Counted from the stretch's first letter, positions 46,340 to 59,455 are shown. The stretch: DNA of 64,000 nucleotides from Vicugna pacos (GCF_048564905.1 NC_132997.1:73358271-73422270), one strand, 5' to 3'. A program made the numbers and translations. The notes: generated by a model not told the origin, from the sequence alone.

Positions 46340-49300
46340 AAAGGCTATAAAGAAAGATAAAGAGGGACGCTATTTAATGATAAAAAGAGCAATACAAGAA
46401 GAGGATATTACACTTGTTAACATATATGCACCCAATATAGGAACACGTAAATATATAAAACAAATACTAACAGACAAAAAGGGAGAAATTGATGGGAACA
46501 CAATAATAGGAGGAGACTTTAACACTCCACTAACATCACTAGATAGATATTCCAGACAGAAAATCAACAAGGCAATGGAGATAATAAATGACACAACAGA
46601 ATAGTAACACTTAGTTGATATTTTTAGGACATTACATCCTCCCAAAACAGAATTTACATTTTTTTACATGCACATGGAACATCTAGGGTATACCACAGAC
46701 GTAGACACAAAAGAAGTCTCAACAAATTTAAGAGGACAGAAATTATTTCAAGCATCTTCTCTGACCACAGTGGCATGAAACTATGGGGGGGGGGGGAGGA
46801 AATGAGAAAAAAATGCCAGACAGCAAGGAGATTAAATAACACGCTACTTAAAAACCAAAGGGTCAACAATGAAATCAAAGAATAAATTTAAAAACAGCAT
46901 GAGACAAATGTCAATGAAAACACAACCACACAAAACTTATAGGATGCAGCTAAAGCAGTCCTAAAAGGGAAGTTCACAGCAAAACAGGCTTTCCTTAAAA
47001 AATAAGAACAATCTCAAATAAACAGCCTAATCTACCACCCAAAATAACTTGAAAAAGAACAAAGAAAGCCTAAAGTTAGCAGAAGGAAAGAAACAATAAA
47101 GATTACAGAGGAAATAAATAAAAGAGATTTTAAAAAACAATAGAAAAAAGTCAAACTAAGAGCTGGTTTTATGAAAGAGTAAACAAAATCGACAAATCTC
47201 CGGCCAGGCTCACCAAGAAGAAAAGAAAACACACAAAATAAGAAAGGAAAATGGAGAAATTACAACCAACACCACAAAAATACAAAAAACCATAAGAGAA
47301 TACTATGAACAACTATATGGCAACAAATTGGACAACCCAGAAGAAATGGACAAGTGTCTAGAAACAGATGGTCCACCAAAACTGAATCAAGAAGAAATAG
47401 GTAATTAGAACAGACTGATCACTAGAAATGAAATAGAATCAGCAATGAAAAACCTCCCTGCAAACAAAAGTCCAGGACCAGATGATGGTTTCCCTGGGGA
47501 ATTCTACCAAACAAAAAAGAACTCAGAATGATCCTTCTCAAATGCTTCCAAAAGACTGAAGAGGAGGGAACACTCCCAAACTTATACTATGAAGCCACTA
47601 TCACCCTGATACCAAAACCAGACAAAAACACTATCAAAAAAGAAAATTACAGGCCAAAATCACTGATGAACACAGATGCAAAAATTCTCAACAAAATACT
47701 AGCAAACAGACTCAAACAACACATAGAAAAGATCATACACTATGATCAAGTTGGATTCATCCCAGGGACACAAGGATGGTTCAACATACAGGAGTCAATC
47801 AATGTGATACACCACATTAACAAAAGAAAGGACAAAAATCACATTATTATCTCAATAGATGCAGGAAAAGCATATGTTAAAATTGAACACCCATTTATGA
47901 TAAAAACTCTTACCAAAGTGGGTGTAGAGAGAATGTATCTCAACATAATAAAAGCTATTTATGACAAACCCATAGCCAACATAATATTCAACAGTGAAAA
48001 GTTGAAAGCCTTCCTGCTAAAATCGGGCACAAGACAAGGATGCCCACCATCACAACTTCTATTCAACACAGTATTGGAAGCCCTAGCCATAGCAATCAGA
48101 AAAGAAAAAGAAATAAAAGGGATCCAAATTGGAAGAGCAGAGGTAAAATTGTCACTATATGCAGATGATATGATACTACATATAGAAAACCCAAAAAGCT
48201 CTGCACAAACACTATGAGAGCTGAAAAAAGAATCCAGCAAGGTAGCAGGATACAAGATTAACTTACAGAAAACAGTTGCATTTCTTTACACTAACAATGG
48301 AATATCAGAAAAGAAACAATTCCTTCTAAAATTGCATCAAAAAATAAAATACCTAGGAATAAACCTCACCAAGGAGGTAAAAGACACATGGAGAACTACA
48401 AAACACTGATTAAGGAAATTAAAGATGAGTTAAAGAAATGGAAAGGTATCCTATGCTCTTGGATTGAAATAATTAATATTGTTAAGATGGCCATACTGTC
48501 TAAAGCAATTTACAGATTTAATGCAATCCTTATCAAATTACCCAGGGCATTTTTCATAGAACCAGAACAAATAATCCTAAAATTTATATGGAATCACAAA
48601 AAACCCAGAATTGCCACAGCAATGAAGAAAAAGAATGAAGCTGGAGGAAATATCCTTTCAGACTTCAGACAATACTACAGAGCTACAGTAATCAAAACAG
48701 TGTAGAATTGGCACAAAAAAAGATATATGGGTCAATGGAACATAATAGAGAACCCAGAAATAAACCCATACACCTATGGTCAATTAATCTTCAACAAAGA
48801 AGGCAAGAATATATATAGTGGAGAAAAAACAACCTCTTCAACAAGCGGTGTTGGGAAAACTGAACAGCCTCATGTAAATCAATGAAGTTAGAACACCCCC
48901 TCACATCATACACAAAAGTAAACTCAAAACGGCTTAAAGACTTAAACATAAGACAAGACACTAGAAATCTCCTAAAAGAAAACATAGGCAAAACATTTTC
49001 TGATATGAATCTTAGCAATGTTCTTCTAGGGCAGTCTACCCAGGCAATATAAATAAAAGCAAAAATAAACAAAACGGGACCTAATTAAACTTAAAAGCTT
49101 TTGCACAGCAAAGGAGACTATAAACAAAACAAAAAGACAACCTACAGAATGGGAGGAGATATTTGCAAAAGATGACACTGACAAGGGATTAATTTCCAGA
49201 ATCTATAAACAGCTAATACAACTTCATAATTAAAAAAACCAAACAACCCAATCCAAAAGTAGGCAGAAGACTTAGAGAAGCAGTTCTCTAATGAAGACAT

Positions 49301-49714
49301 ACAAATGGCCAACAGGCACATGAAAAAAATGCTCAATATTGCTAATTATCAGAGAAATGTAAATGAAAGCTACCATGAAGTATCACCTCACATCAGTCAG
49401 AAGGGTCATCATTAAAAATTCCACAAACAATAAATGCTGGAGACAGTGTGGAGAAAAGGGAACCCTCCTCCACTGTTGGTAGGAATGTAGCTTGGTACAG
49501 CCATTAGGGAAAACAATATGGAGAGTCCTTAAAAAACTAAAAATAGACTTACCATATGAACCAGCAATCCCACTCCTAGGCATATATCCAGAGGGAACTC
49601 TAATTCAAAAAGATACATGCACACTAATGTTCATAGCAGCACTATTTACAATAGCAAAGACATGGAAGCAACCTAAATGTCCATCAACAGATGACTGGAT
49701 AAAGAAGTTGTGGT

Positions 49715-49770
<56 letters not shown>

Positions 49771-50240
49771 TACTACTCAGCCATAAAAAAGAATAAAATA
49801 ATGCCATTTGCAGCAACATGGATGTACCTGGAGATTGTCATTCTAAGTGAAGGAAGCCAGAAAGAGAAAGAAATATACCGTATGATATCACTTATATATG
49901 GAATCTAAAAAAAAAAGACACAAATGAACTTATTTACAAAACAGAAATAGACTCACAGACATAGAAAACAAACTCATGGTTACCAGGGGGGAAAGGGAGT
50001 GGGAAGGGATAAAACGGGAGTTCGAGATTTGCAGATACTAACTACTATACATCAAATAGATAAACAAGTTTATACTGTATAGCACAGGCAACTATATTAA
50101 ATATCTTGTAGTAACCTATAATGAAAAGGAATATATATTTATATGTACGTACGACTGTAACATTATGCTGTATGCCAGAAAGTGACACAACATTGTACAC
50201 TGACTATACTTCAATTAAAAAAAAAAACAAACAAAAAACC
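46340..50240 (+). mobile_element. 5'-truncated L1 LINE with ORF2 remains and poly(A) tail
   Basis: Starts inside the ORF2 endonuclease: NIYAPNIGTRKY and GGDFNTPLTSLDR at 46377-46604. The RT domain is open at 47528-48217, with [23 protein letters not shown] and the catalytic YADDM. A further piece spans 48388-48705 ([11 protein letters not shown]). The C-terminal piece at 49492-49908 has [25 protein letters not shown] and EYYSAIKKNK. ORF1 and the 5' UTR are absent, and stops and frame changes separate the ORF2 pieces, so it is not active. The 3' UTR ends with A-rich DNA at about 50216-50240. It is younger-looking than the flanking L1s. Confidence 0.88.
49718..49766 (+). repeat. (AC)n microsatellite inside L1 ORF2
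   Basis: About 24 uninterrupted AC units sit between the KKLWC and EYYSAIKK segments. The frame stays open through it as a Thr-His run. Confidence 0.9.
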
Positions 50241-51315
50241 AAAAGGCATGTTCTATTTGCTCCATAACAGTATAAGTCATGTTATTTTGATCCAAACAGA
50301 AGGGCTTACCCCTTTTAATCCAAATAATCTAAGGCCTCTATTCCCATCCAAATATTTTTGATGCTATATGCCTAAGCTTTTGGAAAGCCCTCCTCCGTGG
50401 ACATTTGAAGAGCAGTGTGCTCTGTGAAAAGTCTTCCTACATGACTGTTTTTATGACTTTGGAAGAGTTTCCCATGAGTCTGGACAAGTACTGTGATAAC
50501 AGACAGTAAGTCAAAGATCTTGAATAAGGTTAAGCCTATCATGAAATTCTTTGATGATGGTCAACCAAGGCTCCATTTACTCAAATGTCACCAGTATTAG
50601 TTTTTTTAAAAAGCCAAGGTGCTGTGGAGACAAGCATTTAGGGGAGGAAAAAAAGCTAAAGCAAAACATTTAAAATAATCAAATCTATTTATTTTGAATT
50701 TTTACTGACTAGCAGGGAGGAAAAAGTCCATGCTGACATTTTGTTCACCAAAGCACTGTCATCAGCAGAAATAGAATCAATCTCAAAATCTGATCCAGAA
50801 CTTTGGAAGAGTATGGAAAACAGAACATCACATAAAATAAAAAAATAAAAACAATAAAAAGGAAAACAGAACATCACAAAAGAGATCTCAAATGGCAACA
50901 TTCTAAGGATTTTTGCGATGATAATACCAACAGGAGTTTTCACAGACTGTACTGAGAATACTTGGACTTTAAAATCTGGTTTCTCTCACTGTAACTTAAC
51001 AATCACCATTGCTCCATGAGGCTCCTTCCCAAGCAGGTAGCTGTGATGAAGCTCAGTGTCATAGTTTAATTCAAGAGCCTATTCTAGGGCTCAGAGAATA
51101 TCTGGATGGGGCTGTAGATAGAAATGCATGACACAGACTACGTTACCTACCCCAACACCCATGCTCTCTCATTTAGCCTCAGTAACATAACAGAACCCAA
51201 ATTTTCAACTGGGCACATATGGTCACCTCGTCTAACTTTCCAGCCTCCCTTTCAGTTAGATATAGCTTCAGCCAATGAAATATAAATGGAAGTACCGTTT
51301 TGAGACTTCTAAACG
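50241..51315. other. Unassigned sequence downstream of the L1
   Basis: No gene recognised. It contains a 28-bp A-rich insert (50833-50860) between 18-bp direct repeats. On the - strand a 37-residue frame (SSGSDFEIDSISADDSALVN...) ends in TAA next to an AATAAA, possibly an old processed-gene remnant. Not identified. Confidence 0.35.
50815..50878. repeat. 18-bp direct repeats around a 28-bp A-rich insert
   Basis: GGAAAACAGAACATCACA occurs at 50815-50832 and 50861-50878; the bases between are an A-rich (TAAAA-type) tract. This looks like a target-site duplication around a retroposon reduced to its tail. Confidence 0.7.
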
Positions 51316-51319
51316 TCTC

Positions 51320-51420
51320 CTTTAGAAGAGAGGGGGAGTAATGTGCCCAAAGTCACACAAGCAGTAAGTGGTGGAGCTGAGATTCCAATTCCTAATTGTG
51401 TGACTCCACTGTACCCTACG
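51320..51420 (-). mobile_element. MIR fragment
   Basis: GTGCCCAAAGTCACACAAGC and GTAAGTGGTGGAGCTGAGAT. Confidence 0.65.
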
Positions 51421-51454
51421 GCCATAACAAAATCTTGTAAACCATCTAGAGCAG

Positions 51455-51725
51455 AGTTGGGCGAGCTTGGACCTGAAAGCTAAGAATAATTTTTACCTTT
51501 GTAAATAGTTGAAAAAAAATTAAGGAATATTTTGTGGTAATTTCAGGGTCCAGAGGTAAAGTTACATTGGAACATAGCCACACTCATTCGTTTACATACT
51601 GCCTATGGCTGCTTTTACAATGACAGAGCTGAATAGTTATGCCAAAGTTTCTGTGGCCTGAAAAGCCTAAAATACTTATTACTTGGTCCTTTACAAACAA
51701 AGTTTACTGATCCCTGACCTAGAGA
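51455..51725 (-). mobile_element. Old hAT-type DNA transposon
   Basis: CAGAGTTGGGCGAGCTTGGA, TAGCCACACTCATTCGTTTA, CATACTGCCTATGGCTGCTT and CTTGGTCCTTTACAAACAAA match, reversed, the common GGTCGGCAAACTTTTTCTG...-type element. Family name not assigned. Confidence 0.55.
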
Positions 51726-51869
51726 ATGGGAAGGGGTATAGTGCCAGCAGGGTATGTGGCTGGGCAGGGATAGTGCAACTCTGATTGCCATTCTACAAGT
51801 CCAAGTGGGCCAGCACATGAAGTGTCACACTGCTGAGCAAACATCAGTTATCATAAATATTTGTTCACT

Positions 51870-52605
51870 TCACAAAAGAAGATGTAAATATGGCCAAGAA
51901 GTACATAAAAAGATCCTCAGCATCATAATTAAAATGACCAAGTGCTGGTGAGAATGTGGAGGAATAGGAACTCTCAGACATTGCTGGTGGAAATGCAGAA
52001 TGACACAACCACTTTGGGAAAACAGTTTGACAGTGTCTCATACATTTAAGTATTCAGTTACCACATGATCCAGCCATTTCACTCCTATGTACTTACCCAA
52101 GAGAAATGAAAACGTATGTCCAAACAAAGGTTAATCAAAAACTGGAAACAACCCAAACATCATCAATAGGTAAATGGATAAACAAATTGTGATATACCCA
52201 CACAATGGAATAATACTCAGCCATAAAAGCAAATTACAAATACATAAACAACACAGATGAGCCTCGAAAACAGAAAGCTGAATGAAAGAAGCCAGACCTA
52301 AAAAAGAACATACTGGATAATTCTATGTTTGAAACTCTAGGAAAGACAAGTTTACTCCATACTGATAGAGATCTTTACCTCAGGGCTGTTACTCTCAATA
52401 GTTACTTCAGTCAGGGAATTGGATACAGAGAGGACTGAGGGGGAAGAGGTATAAGGAAACCTTTTAGGGTAAAATTAATGTTCTATATCTTGCTTGTGGC
52501 AGTGGTTACATAGGTATATATACTGATCTAAACTTATTGAATGTGTGCATTTTATTGTATGTAAATTATACTTTAATAAATTTGATTTTTTTTAAAAAGG
52601 AGGCC
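51870..52605 (+). mobile_element. Old L1 3' end
   Basis: GAAGATGTAAATATGGCCAA, GGTGAGAATGTGGAGGAATA, CACTTTGGGAAAACAGTTTG, AATGGAATAATACTCAGCCA and a TTATACTTTAATAAATTTGA end. Confidence 0.75.
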
Positions 52606-52609
52606 TACT

Positions 52610-54160
52610 TCTTCAGGACTCAATAATGGGGAGAAGCACTACTGCTAAGTATGGTAGTGAATCTATGCAGATGTAAGAAATCCATGTAAGACAAGAGAAC
52701 AGAGATGAAAAGATTACCTGCCAGACAGATTTTTTTGAGCCTACAAAGAAGTGGCCTCAGACAAAGCCATCTTGGTAGAATCCTTGCCATGGCACCTGTC
52801 TATTGAGCCAGGCAAGGCCCAACCTTTGTCCTTTATCAAAAGTTTCAAAGCTCCTTACAGATGAGACCTTTAATACTTGGAGCCCTGGGTTTCTTTAAAC
52901 TGAGTAAAAATTACTAATACCTTCTTATTCAGTTCCTCTAAAGGCATCAGTCAGCAAGTTGCCCGTTTGGTTTCTTTATCTGGCATAGCTAACACTTCCT
53001 TTAAATGTTTCTGTTGAATAGAAAATGGCAGATACCACAAAAGCAGCATATTTACCAGCACTAAAATGAAGTCAGTTGGTTTGATACAAGTCCTTGTGGG
53101 AAAATTGGTCCACTAAAGTAACTGGACATAATTAGTTGGAAATTCATGATGTAGTTGCTAGCAATTGAGTTTAGTTTAGTCTCAACTAAATCACAGTGGT
53201 CATCCTTCCTCAAAAGACAGTAGCTGCTCAAAAAGCAAAAGAGTAACTAACGTTCCAGCCAATCTTTGACTTAGGAACAAAGTTCAAGAAAATCAGCATC
53301 CGAATTCCCCTTCTGAGTAAAATTTGGATGATGGGGAAGGTTGTGCCCTGGCCACCAAAGGTACAGAGATGAAGACAGAATGATCTTATCTGGGCATGAC
53401 CAGATTTAGAACAAACAGTGCCTGAGGAATAACAGAAAAGCTGCTCTGAGGCTCCTCCCACAGGAAGCCTGGAGCAACACCCAGGAGATGAGGATTGTTA
53501 AGGGAGCCAAGGGGGATTCAGGTAACAAAAGTATCTGTATTTGCAAGCCTCTCTAGAGCAGAGAGAGGAAAGGCTTCTTTATTTGACTCTCAATTGTGTT
53601 AGAATTTAAAAAAAATTAATACCAGTTTTAAATACAACAAAGATAAATCTCTGAGAAAAATTACAATAGAATATGATGACTCTAGTCCTAAGACAATGAG
53701 ATAGGCAAGGGATCTTCAAATAAAGGACCTTGGGATAATAAGAACAGTAAGGAAATTTATGTCTGATCTGAGTTCTCTGAGCCAATTATGCTATTCCAGG
53801 ATAAAGGATGGGACCCTTATCAGAGGCAGGTGATAGGAAAGAGGGGAAAAGGCTTAATGTAAAGCCTCTCGGAAGACTCACACAACTGTGGATGAGAATG
53901 GAATTTTTAAAGCTACAAGTTGAATCTATTCTGTCTAGAATTCAATTGAGTGAGGACTTCAGGTCCTGGCACAAGTCCTCAAAAGAAGCCAACAAAGAAT
54001 GAAGAATTGATTCATAAACAAAAGAGGTTATGAAACCCCCTGATAATAGACACTGCCAGAGCAGAAATCACAAATGTGGTGTCAGGGGTCATTTCAAATG
54101 AAAAAGAACAAAGCTTGAAAAAAGCCAAATAAATTTACAGAATGTTGCAAATTATGGAAA
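52610..54160. other. Intergenic sequence, no feature recognised
   Basis: Moderately AT-rich, no long frame with recognisable similarity, and no named repeat. Confidence 0.4.
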
Positions 54161-54164
54161 AAGC

Positions 54165-54330
54165 AGTGGTTTAGCAACTGAGCGCATGTTTTAAAGTGAA
54201 TCAAAACCGTGTTCTAACCCAAACTCCATTATCAGATGTCTAGCTTTTGGCAAGCTACTTAATCTCTTTGAGTCTTGATTTTAAAATAAAAATAAAATTC
54301 CAGTTAATTATACCAATCTACCTGATACTG
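54165..54330 (+). mobile_element. MIR SINE
   Basis: CTAGCTTTTGGCAAGCTACT and TTAATCTCTTTGAGTCTTGA. Confidence 0.55.
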
Positions 54331-54939
54331 TAATTTATGAATGTCCTAAACCAATTAATATGAAGGAACTGTATATCTTAAAGACTTGGTCAGATGTGAG
54401 ACATAGCAAGTGTCCCTGTTACTCAAAGCGTGCTGGTGGCATTCAACAAACCTTCACTATCACAGGTACTTGTCTTTTAGAAATCATATCTAAATTTGCA
54501 TTTGGATTAGAAATGAGTACAATTACAGAAGGGATGGAGGTTAAGGAAACACTTAGAATAATAACAAAAGAATGACTCCATCAGACCATCTAAACAAGCT
54601 GAATAATTTCAAGCTTGGTTATAAAAATTAGTTTTACTCTTAAAATTTGAGATAATTTTCAATTTGGAGGCTGACACTTGAATGTCCAAGATTCAATTTT
54701 CTCAAACTTGAGGCTTTAGTTGTTCATATTCAACGTATATAACAGGCTTCAGGTCCTGTGTCCCAGTGCACAGTCTTCCAGAACACTTTTTAAAGCACAC
54801 ATATGTATGTACATACATTTTCAACCAGTAATTCTTATTTCACTGCCAAAAAGAACAATGAAAATTCAGTTTCTGCTACACTACTAGCCAAATTTATATC
54901 CAATCTAATTCAGTATTCACATTTAAAACCAGCTGCTGA

Positions 54940-55515
54940 GTACAATCAACTTCTTCCCTTAAATTTCCATCACCACTACCCTGGCCTGAGCTACCATTAT
55001 CTCACACATGAGTGACCAGTCTTCTCATCTCCATTCTCCACCACTCTATAACCCCTTCTCCAACCTCAGCCAAGGAAATCTCAAAACTCAAATCTGACCT
55101 CAAGCTTCATTTTCTCCTCACTGTCCCCTGTAGTCACCCAACCTTTCTTCAATGAATGTTCTCTCCTATCACAGACCCTTCACGCATTCTAGCCCTTTTA
55201 TCTAGGGAACACTTTCCTTCATTCTTTGCCTGGTCAACATTTACTTAGTCTTCATATTTCAGCCTGAGCATCATTTTAAGACTTCCCTGACTTTCCTAAC
55301 ATAGTCAAAATCCTCTAGTTATAGACTCTCACAGAACTTCATACTTTTTCCTGATACCTGTTAAATTTGCATTTTACATGTCTGTGATTGTCTGGTTACT
55401 GGTGATCTATTAACTAAACTATAACCTTTATGGGCAGGGGTTTTATCTATTTTCACTCACCATTACATGCTCAGCATTGAGTACAACGGATGGTCAACAT
55501 ATATTTGCTGAATGA
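54940..55515 (+). mobile_element. L2 LINE 3' end
   Basis: Follows the L2 3' pattern from TTCAGCCTGAGCATCATTTTA and CTTCCCTGACTTTCCTAAC to ACCTTTATGGGCAGGGGTTT and ACATATATTTGCTGAATGAA. Confidence 0.65.
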
Positions 55516-55519
55516 AAAA

Positions 55520-57585
55520 AATTGGCAAACATTTTATCTCACACATAATAGCTCCAAAAGAAACAAGAATGTTACCATTTCCCCCCTCTGGTTGTTTCCA
55601 GTGATCAAAGGAAACTCAGTATGAAATCTTTGACTAAAAGACTCTTTCTTTAAAAACATGTATATAATAAGATGATAAAGCTGGATCTTCTTAGTATCCA
55701 TCCATTTCGGAGGGTGGTGGTAGAATATGGATGGCATAAAGAGACAATGTCCAGAATGCAAATACTCTTATTACTTGTAACCACAGGGTATCAACACCAG
55801 GACCATTTCCTTCTCTTGTCACTAGAAATAACTTCGTCAAGTTAGGAACTACTCAGCCTCCTGTCTGCCTCCCTTCCCTGAAGCTGATATTTTATTCAAC
55901 ATTTGAACCCTAGCAAAAGGTAGAATCCTATTCAATCTAACCACAAAGTAGTGATTCTAGCTCTATCACTTCATTTTCTTCTTTTTAAGGATGAGTTAAG
56001 CCTCTTTCCTGAATTTTATTCTTGTAACACCAGTCAAGGCATATGGGAGTGGGGGCTGGGGAAGAGGGAAAGAGTAGCTTGTCTACAAATGTTAGGATGA
56101 AATAATTGGTTTAATCATAACATCTTAGAGAAAGTTTCCAAAGATTACAAAATCTCTCTTCCGGGGAAAACTGTCTTCATTTTCACTCTCTGCAGGACTT
56201 TAAAATTTTTTTAATTTTGATTTAAACTTCTTGAGGAAGGTTAAAAACATGTTTTTGTAAAAGCTTCTATTAATATATTCTGGAAGCTCTAAGGCAAGGT
56301 CTCTTAATCTAGAGTGCTAAACAAACATTAGCAGATGTGAAACCCTTGAAAATGCATGCTAAATTTTGCATGTATGTTTAGGAGTTTATTTTTCTGGAGA
56401 AAGACTCCAGATATGTCAGATTCTCAGTTTCCAATACCTAGCATAGTGACTGGCATACAAGAGATGCTTAATAAATACATGAAGAAGAAAATGAGAGAAT
56501 GAATGAATAAGATTCCCTGAAAGACACTGAGAAAGAATGGCCAGAGAAATAAGGTATCTGATACCAGGAAACAATGGTGTCACAGAAGCCAAGGAAAAGA
56601 TTTCAAGAAAGAGCGTGGTTAAACTGTTGTATGTTGAAAGAGGTCAAGTCAGATAAGATCTGAAAAGTTCCCAGTGGATTTAGAAACAAAGTGATAGCTG
56701 GGAGACCTTGAAAACCAGTAGTTTCTGCTGAGGTAAAATATTGCACTTGGTTGAAGAAACAGGAATACAAAGTAAAGAACCGTGTGTAGAGACAACTGTT
56801 TCATGTACCATGTCTGTGAAAGGGAAGCAAGAAAGAGATTGCAGAAGGATGAGTTGCTGGAAGAAGTTTTTATTTTTTTCATATCCAATAGAAAAGACTT
56901 GAGAATACCTAAATGTCCATGGGAAGGAGTCACAGACAAGCAAAGAAGCAAACATCCTAAGGAGCAGGACTAGGAAAGGATCCAGAGCCATGGACCAGAA
57001 AAGTCACCTTTTCCACTGCGAAAGGAGGGATGGACAAAGAATGAGTATCAATGAAGTAAGTTTGAAGGTTTAGTGGCACTAATATGAGAAAGAGTCCATC
57101 TTATGGTTTCTCTTTCCTCTGCGAAAGTAGGAGGTAAAATAATCTGTTGAGAATGAAGGGATGCAAGCATTGATGGACACAAGAGTTAAGGTCTTAGGTG
57201 AACAGTTTAAAATAGCTCCTGTGGAGAATGGAAAACAAAGAAGAATTGCTAGGCAGTCATGAACATAAAAAAGTCATGCTTCTAGTTTTCTCCAATGTGT
57301 GATTTTTTTTTCTCTAGGAAGTCTTTTAAGCAGAAAGGAATTTCTAAGAAAAATCTCTACTCACTAGAGGTTACTTTCTCTCTTGAAATTGAGTGACTTA
57401 AATTCAGGTTCAGAACCGTGGTGGAAATATCACTTCCTGAGAAAAGCAAACTGACAGTAGAAATTCAAATAAGTTACTGGTTAATGTTCATTCAGCAGTA
57501 ATGTGCTGTAATGTAGTACAGAGTTTTATTTTAGTGACAGAAAATTTAGCAGCTATGTAAATTACTTAACTCCTGTATTTACTTT
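55520..57585. other. Intergenic sequence, little recognised
   Basis: An L2/MIR-age fragment at 56400-56512 (ACTGGCATACAAGAGATGCT and TAATAAATACATGAAG). The remainder shows no gene. Confidence 0.4.
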
Positions 57586-57587
57586 TA

Positions 57588-57785
57588 TTTTGTTTTGGTT
57601 TGGTTTTTTGGGAGGGGGTATTAGTTTCTTTCCTTCTTTCTTTCCTTCCTTCCTTTCTTTTATGTATGTATGTATGTATGTATGTATGTATGTATGTATG
57701 TATGTATTAGTGAAGCTACTGGGGACTGAACCAGGACCTCGTGCATGCAAAGCACATGCTCTACCACTGAGCTATATCCTTCACC
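57588..57785 (-). mobile_element. Camelid tRNA-Ala-derived SINE with expanded tetranucleotides
   Basis: Minus-strand copy: the plus strand shows the T-rich tail, a CTTTCCTT-type run, then 12-13 units of TATG, then CTACTGGGGACTGAACCAGG and CTCTACCACTGAGCTATATC. A perfect 16-bp duplication CCTGTATTTACTTTTA flanks it at 57572-57587 and 57786-57801. Confidence 0.88.
57660..57708. repeat. (TATG)n microsatellite within the SINE
   Basis: About twelve uninterrupted 4-bp units, next to a TTCC/TTCT-rich tract. Confidence 0.9.
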
Positions 57786-58659
57786 CCTGTATTTACTTTT
57801 AAAAGTTAGGCATACAGGCACCTAGACTTTCCAGAATTCCATGAGGGAAATTATAGCTATAGTCCTAATTAAGAATTGAAAAGATTTTGAACATTCTGGA
57901 TCTGTCCATCATGAAAGTAAAATAATTGCATGTATCTCATGTTTAGACAGACCACTGTGTTGTCTGAGGGTAAGATATTTGTTGATTTTCCCAAATCCCT
58001 TTCATGATACCTCACACCCTGCTGGTTCTTCTGGCTGCAGCAGAACGCTGAGCTGATTATCTCCAAAGAACAGTCTATATAACTCTTAATAATTCCTGTT
58101 CCTCCTTCCTGGTTCTAACTGAAAGTATCGACATCATCAGACACACTATAAATATAGCTGGAATAACTTCTTTAGTTACATTATCTTACTTGCCCACCCC
58201 AAAACTTAAACACTTTTCTGCCCATTCACATAATTTCAAAATATCTTTCAACTATAGTTTATTTTCATCATTCATAACTCACACACATTTGTATATTTGG
58301 AAGAATGACATGTTTAATCATCTCCAGAATACTTGTAAAAATGTAATAAAGATACCAAATAATATTTTCCAACTTTCTTTAAAATGAAAATCTCTATATG
58401 ATTCCTTGTTAAAAAGTCTGTATGTTGGCATTTCAATTTTTATCATCCTCTTCAAGGAACAAAATGTACTCCACACTTGAAGACAATCGACAACAGTGGG
58501 CTGAAATGATGTCTGGAAAGAAAGACCACCGTTCTTTAACAGTGCACTTCTGCATGCAAAAAATGTTAGCAAAATATTTTTGCACTGTTGATACTATTAT
58601 ATTTTATGTCAAATAAAATATAGTATGTTAAAAAGTTGTATTTATAATACGAAGTGAAG

Positions 58660-58860
58660 ATTTTCTTAGTTCATTCAGCAAATATTTACTGAGCATTTAT
58701 ACATGCTAGCCATTGTTCTGGGTACTGGGGATTCAGCGGTGAAAAAGACAGACATTGTTCTTACTTTTCTACTACCAAGAAACTTATGTTTTATCTTGAA
58801 TCATTTACATTAAAGAATACATAAACTATCAATAAAATATAATAAAATCACAGATGTCAT
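58660..58860. repeat. Ancient L2/MIR-age repeat fragment
   Basis: TTCATTCAGCAAATATTTAC, CATTGTTCTGGGTACTGGGG and ATTCAGCGGTGAAAAAGACA pattern. Confidence 0.45.
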
Positions 58861-59134
58861 ACAATTGAGCTTGAAAAGGAGCTCAGAGATCACCTACTGT
58901 CTGTCACCAATTCCAAGATGCACATTACATTTTGACATTTCTGAAATCAGCCACATCTGTTAAGATGTGGTCAGACCACTATAAGTGTGGTCAGACCAGG
59001 TAGCAACAGAATTGTCACTGAGTGTCAGGGGCTTGGAAGAAAATCTGGCAGATAACAGTGAAGGCACCCTTTTAAGGATTTTTTGATGACTCAAGATTCA
59101 ATAAAATATAATAGTTCAAAGTGTTCACTTGTTA

Positions 59135-59235
59135 GAGCAGAGGAAAATGAAATTCAGACAGGTTAAATGACTTGCCCTAATTCATCAAGACAGGTAGGAC
59201 TAGAGTCTAGGTCTGAGTTTCAGTCTTATTCTTCC
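59135..59235 (-). mobile_element. MIR fragment
   Basis: AGACAGGTTAAATGACTTGC and GACTAGAGTCTAGGTCTGAG. Confidence 0.5.
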
Positions 59236-59289
59236 TCTACCTAAGTCTTCAGTTGTATGGAAGGAAAGGCCCTAGAACATGGCACTAAT

Positions 59290-59455
59290 TCTGGGATTAG
59301 GGGCAAGGATCTTAATCCCTCTTTGCCTCAGTTTCTCCATCTGTAAAATAGTTTAAGAGACCTAACTCATGATGTTACTGTAAGTATTAAGTGAGATAAT
59401 GTATGTATAGGACTTAACAGAGATTGGTAAGTGCTTCATAATAGTTAACTATTTG
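59290..59455 (+). mobile_element. MIR SINE
   Basis: TTGCCTCAGTTTCTCCATCT, GTAAGTATTAAGTGAGATAA and GTGCTTCATAATAGTTAAC. Confidence 0.75.

Noticed and set aside
53228-53461. A 77-codon frame on the - strand
   Set aside because: No recognisable similarity, unique intergenic sequence.
58422-58616. A 64-codon frame with NRQQWAEMMSGKKDHRS
   Set aside because: Looks protein-like over a short span but is isolated, with no clear exon borders. Might be a fragment of an old transposon; left unassigned.
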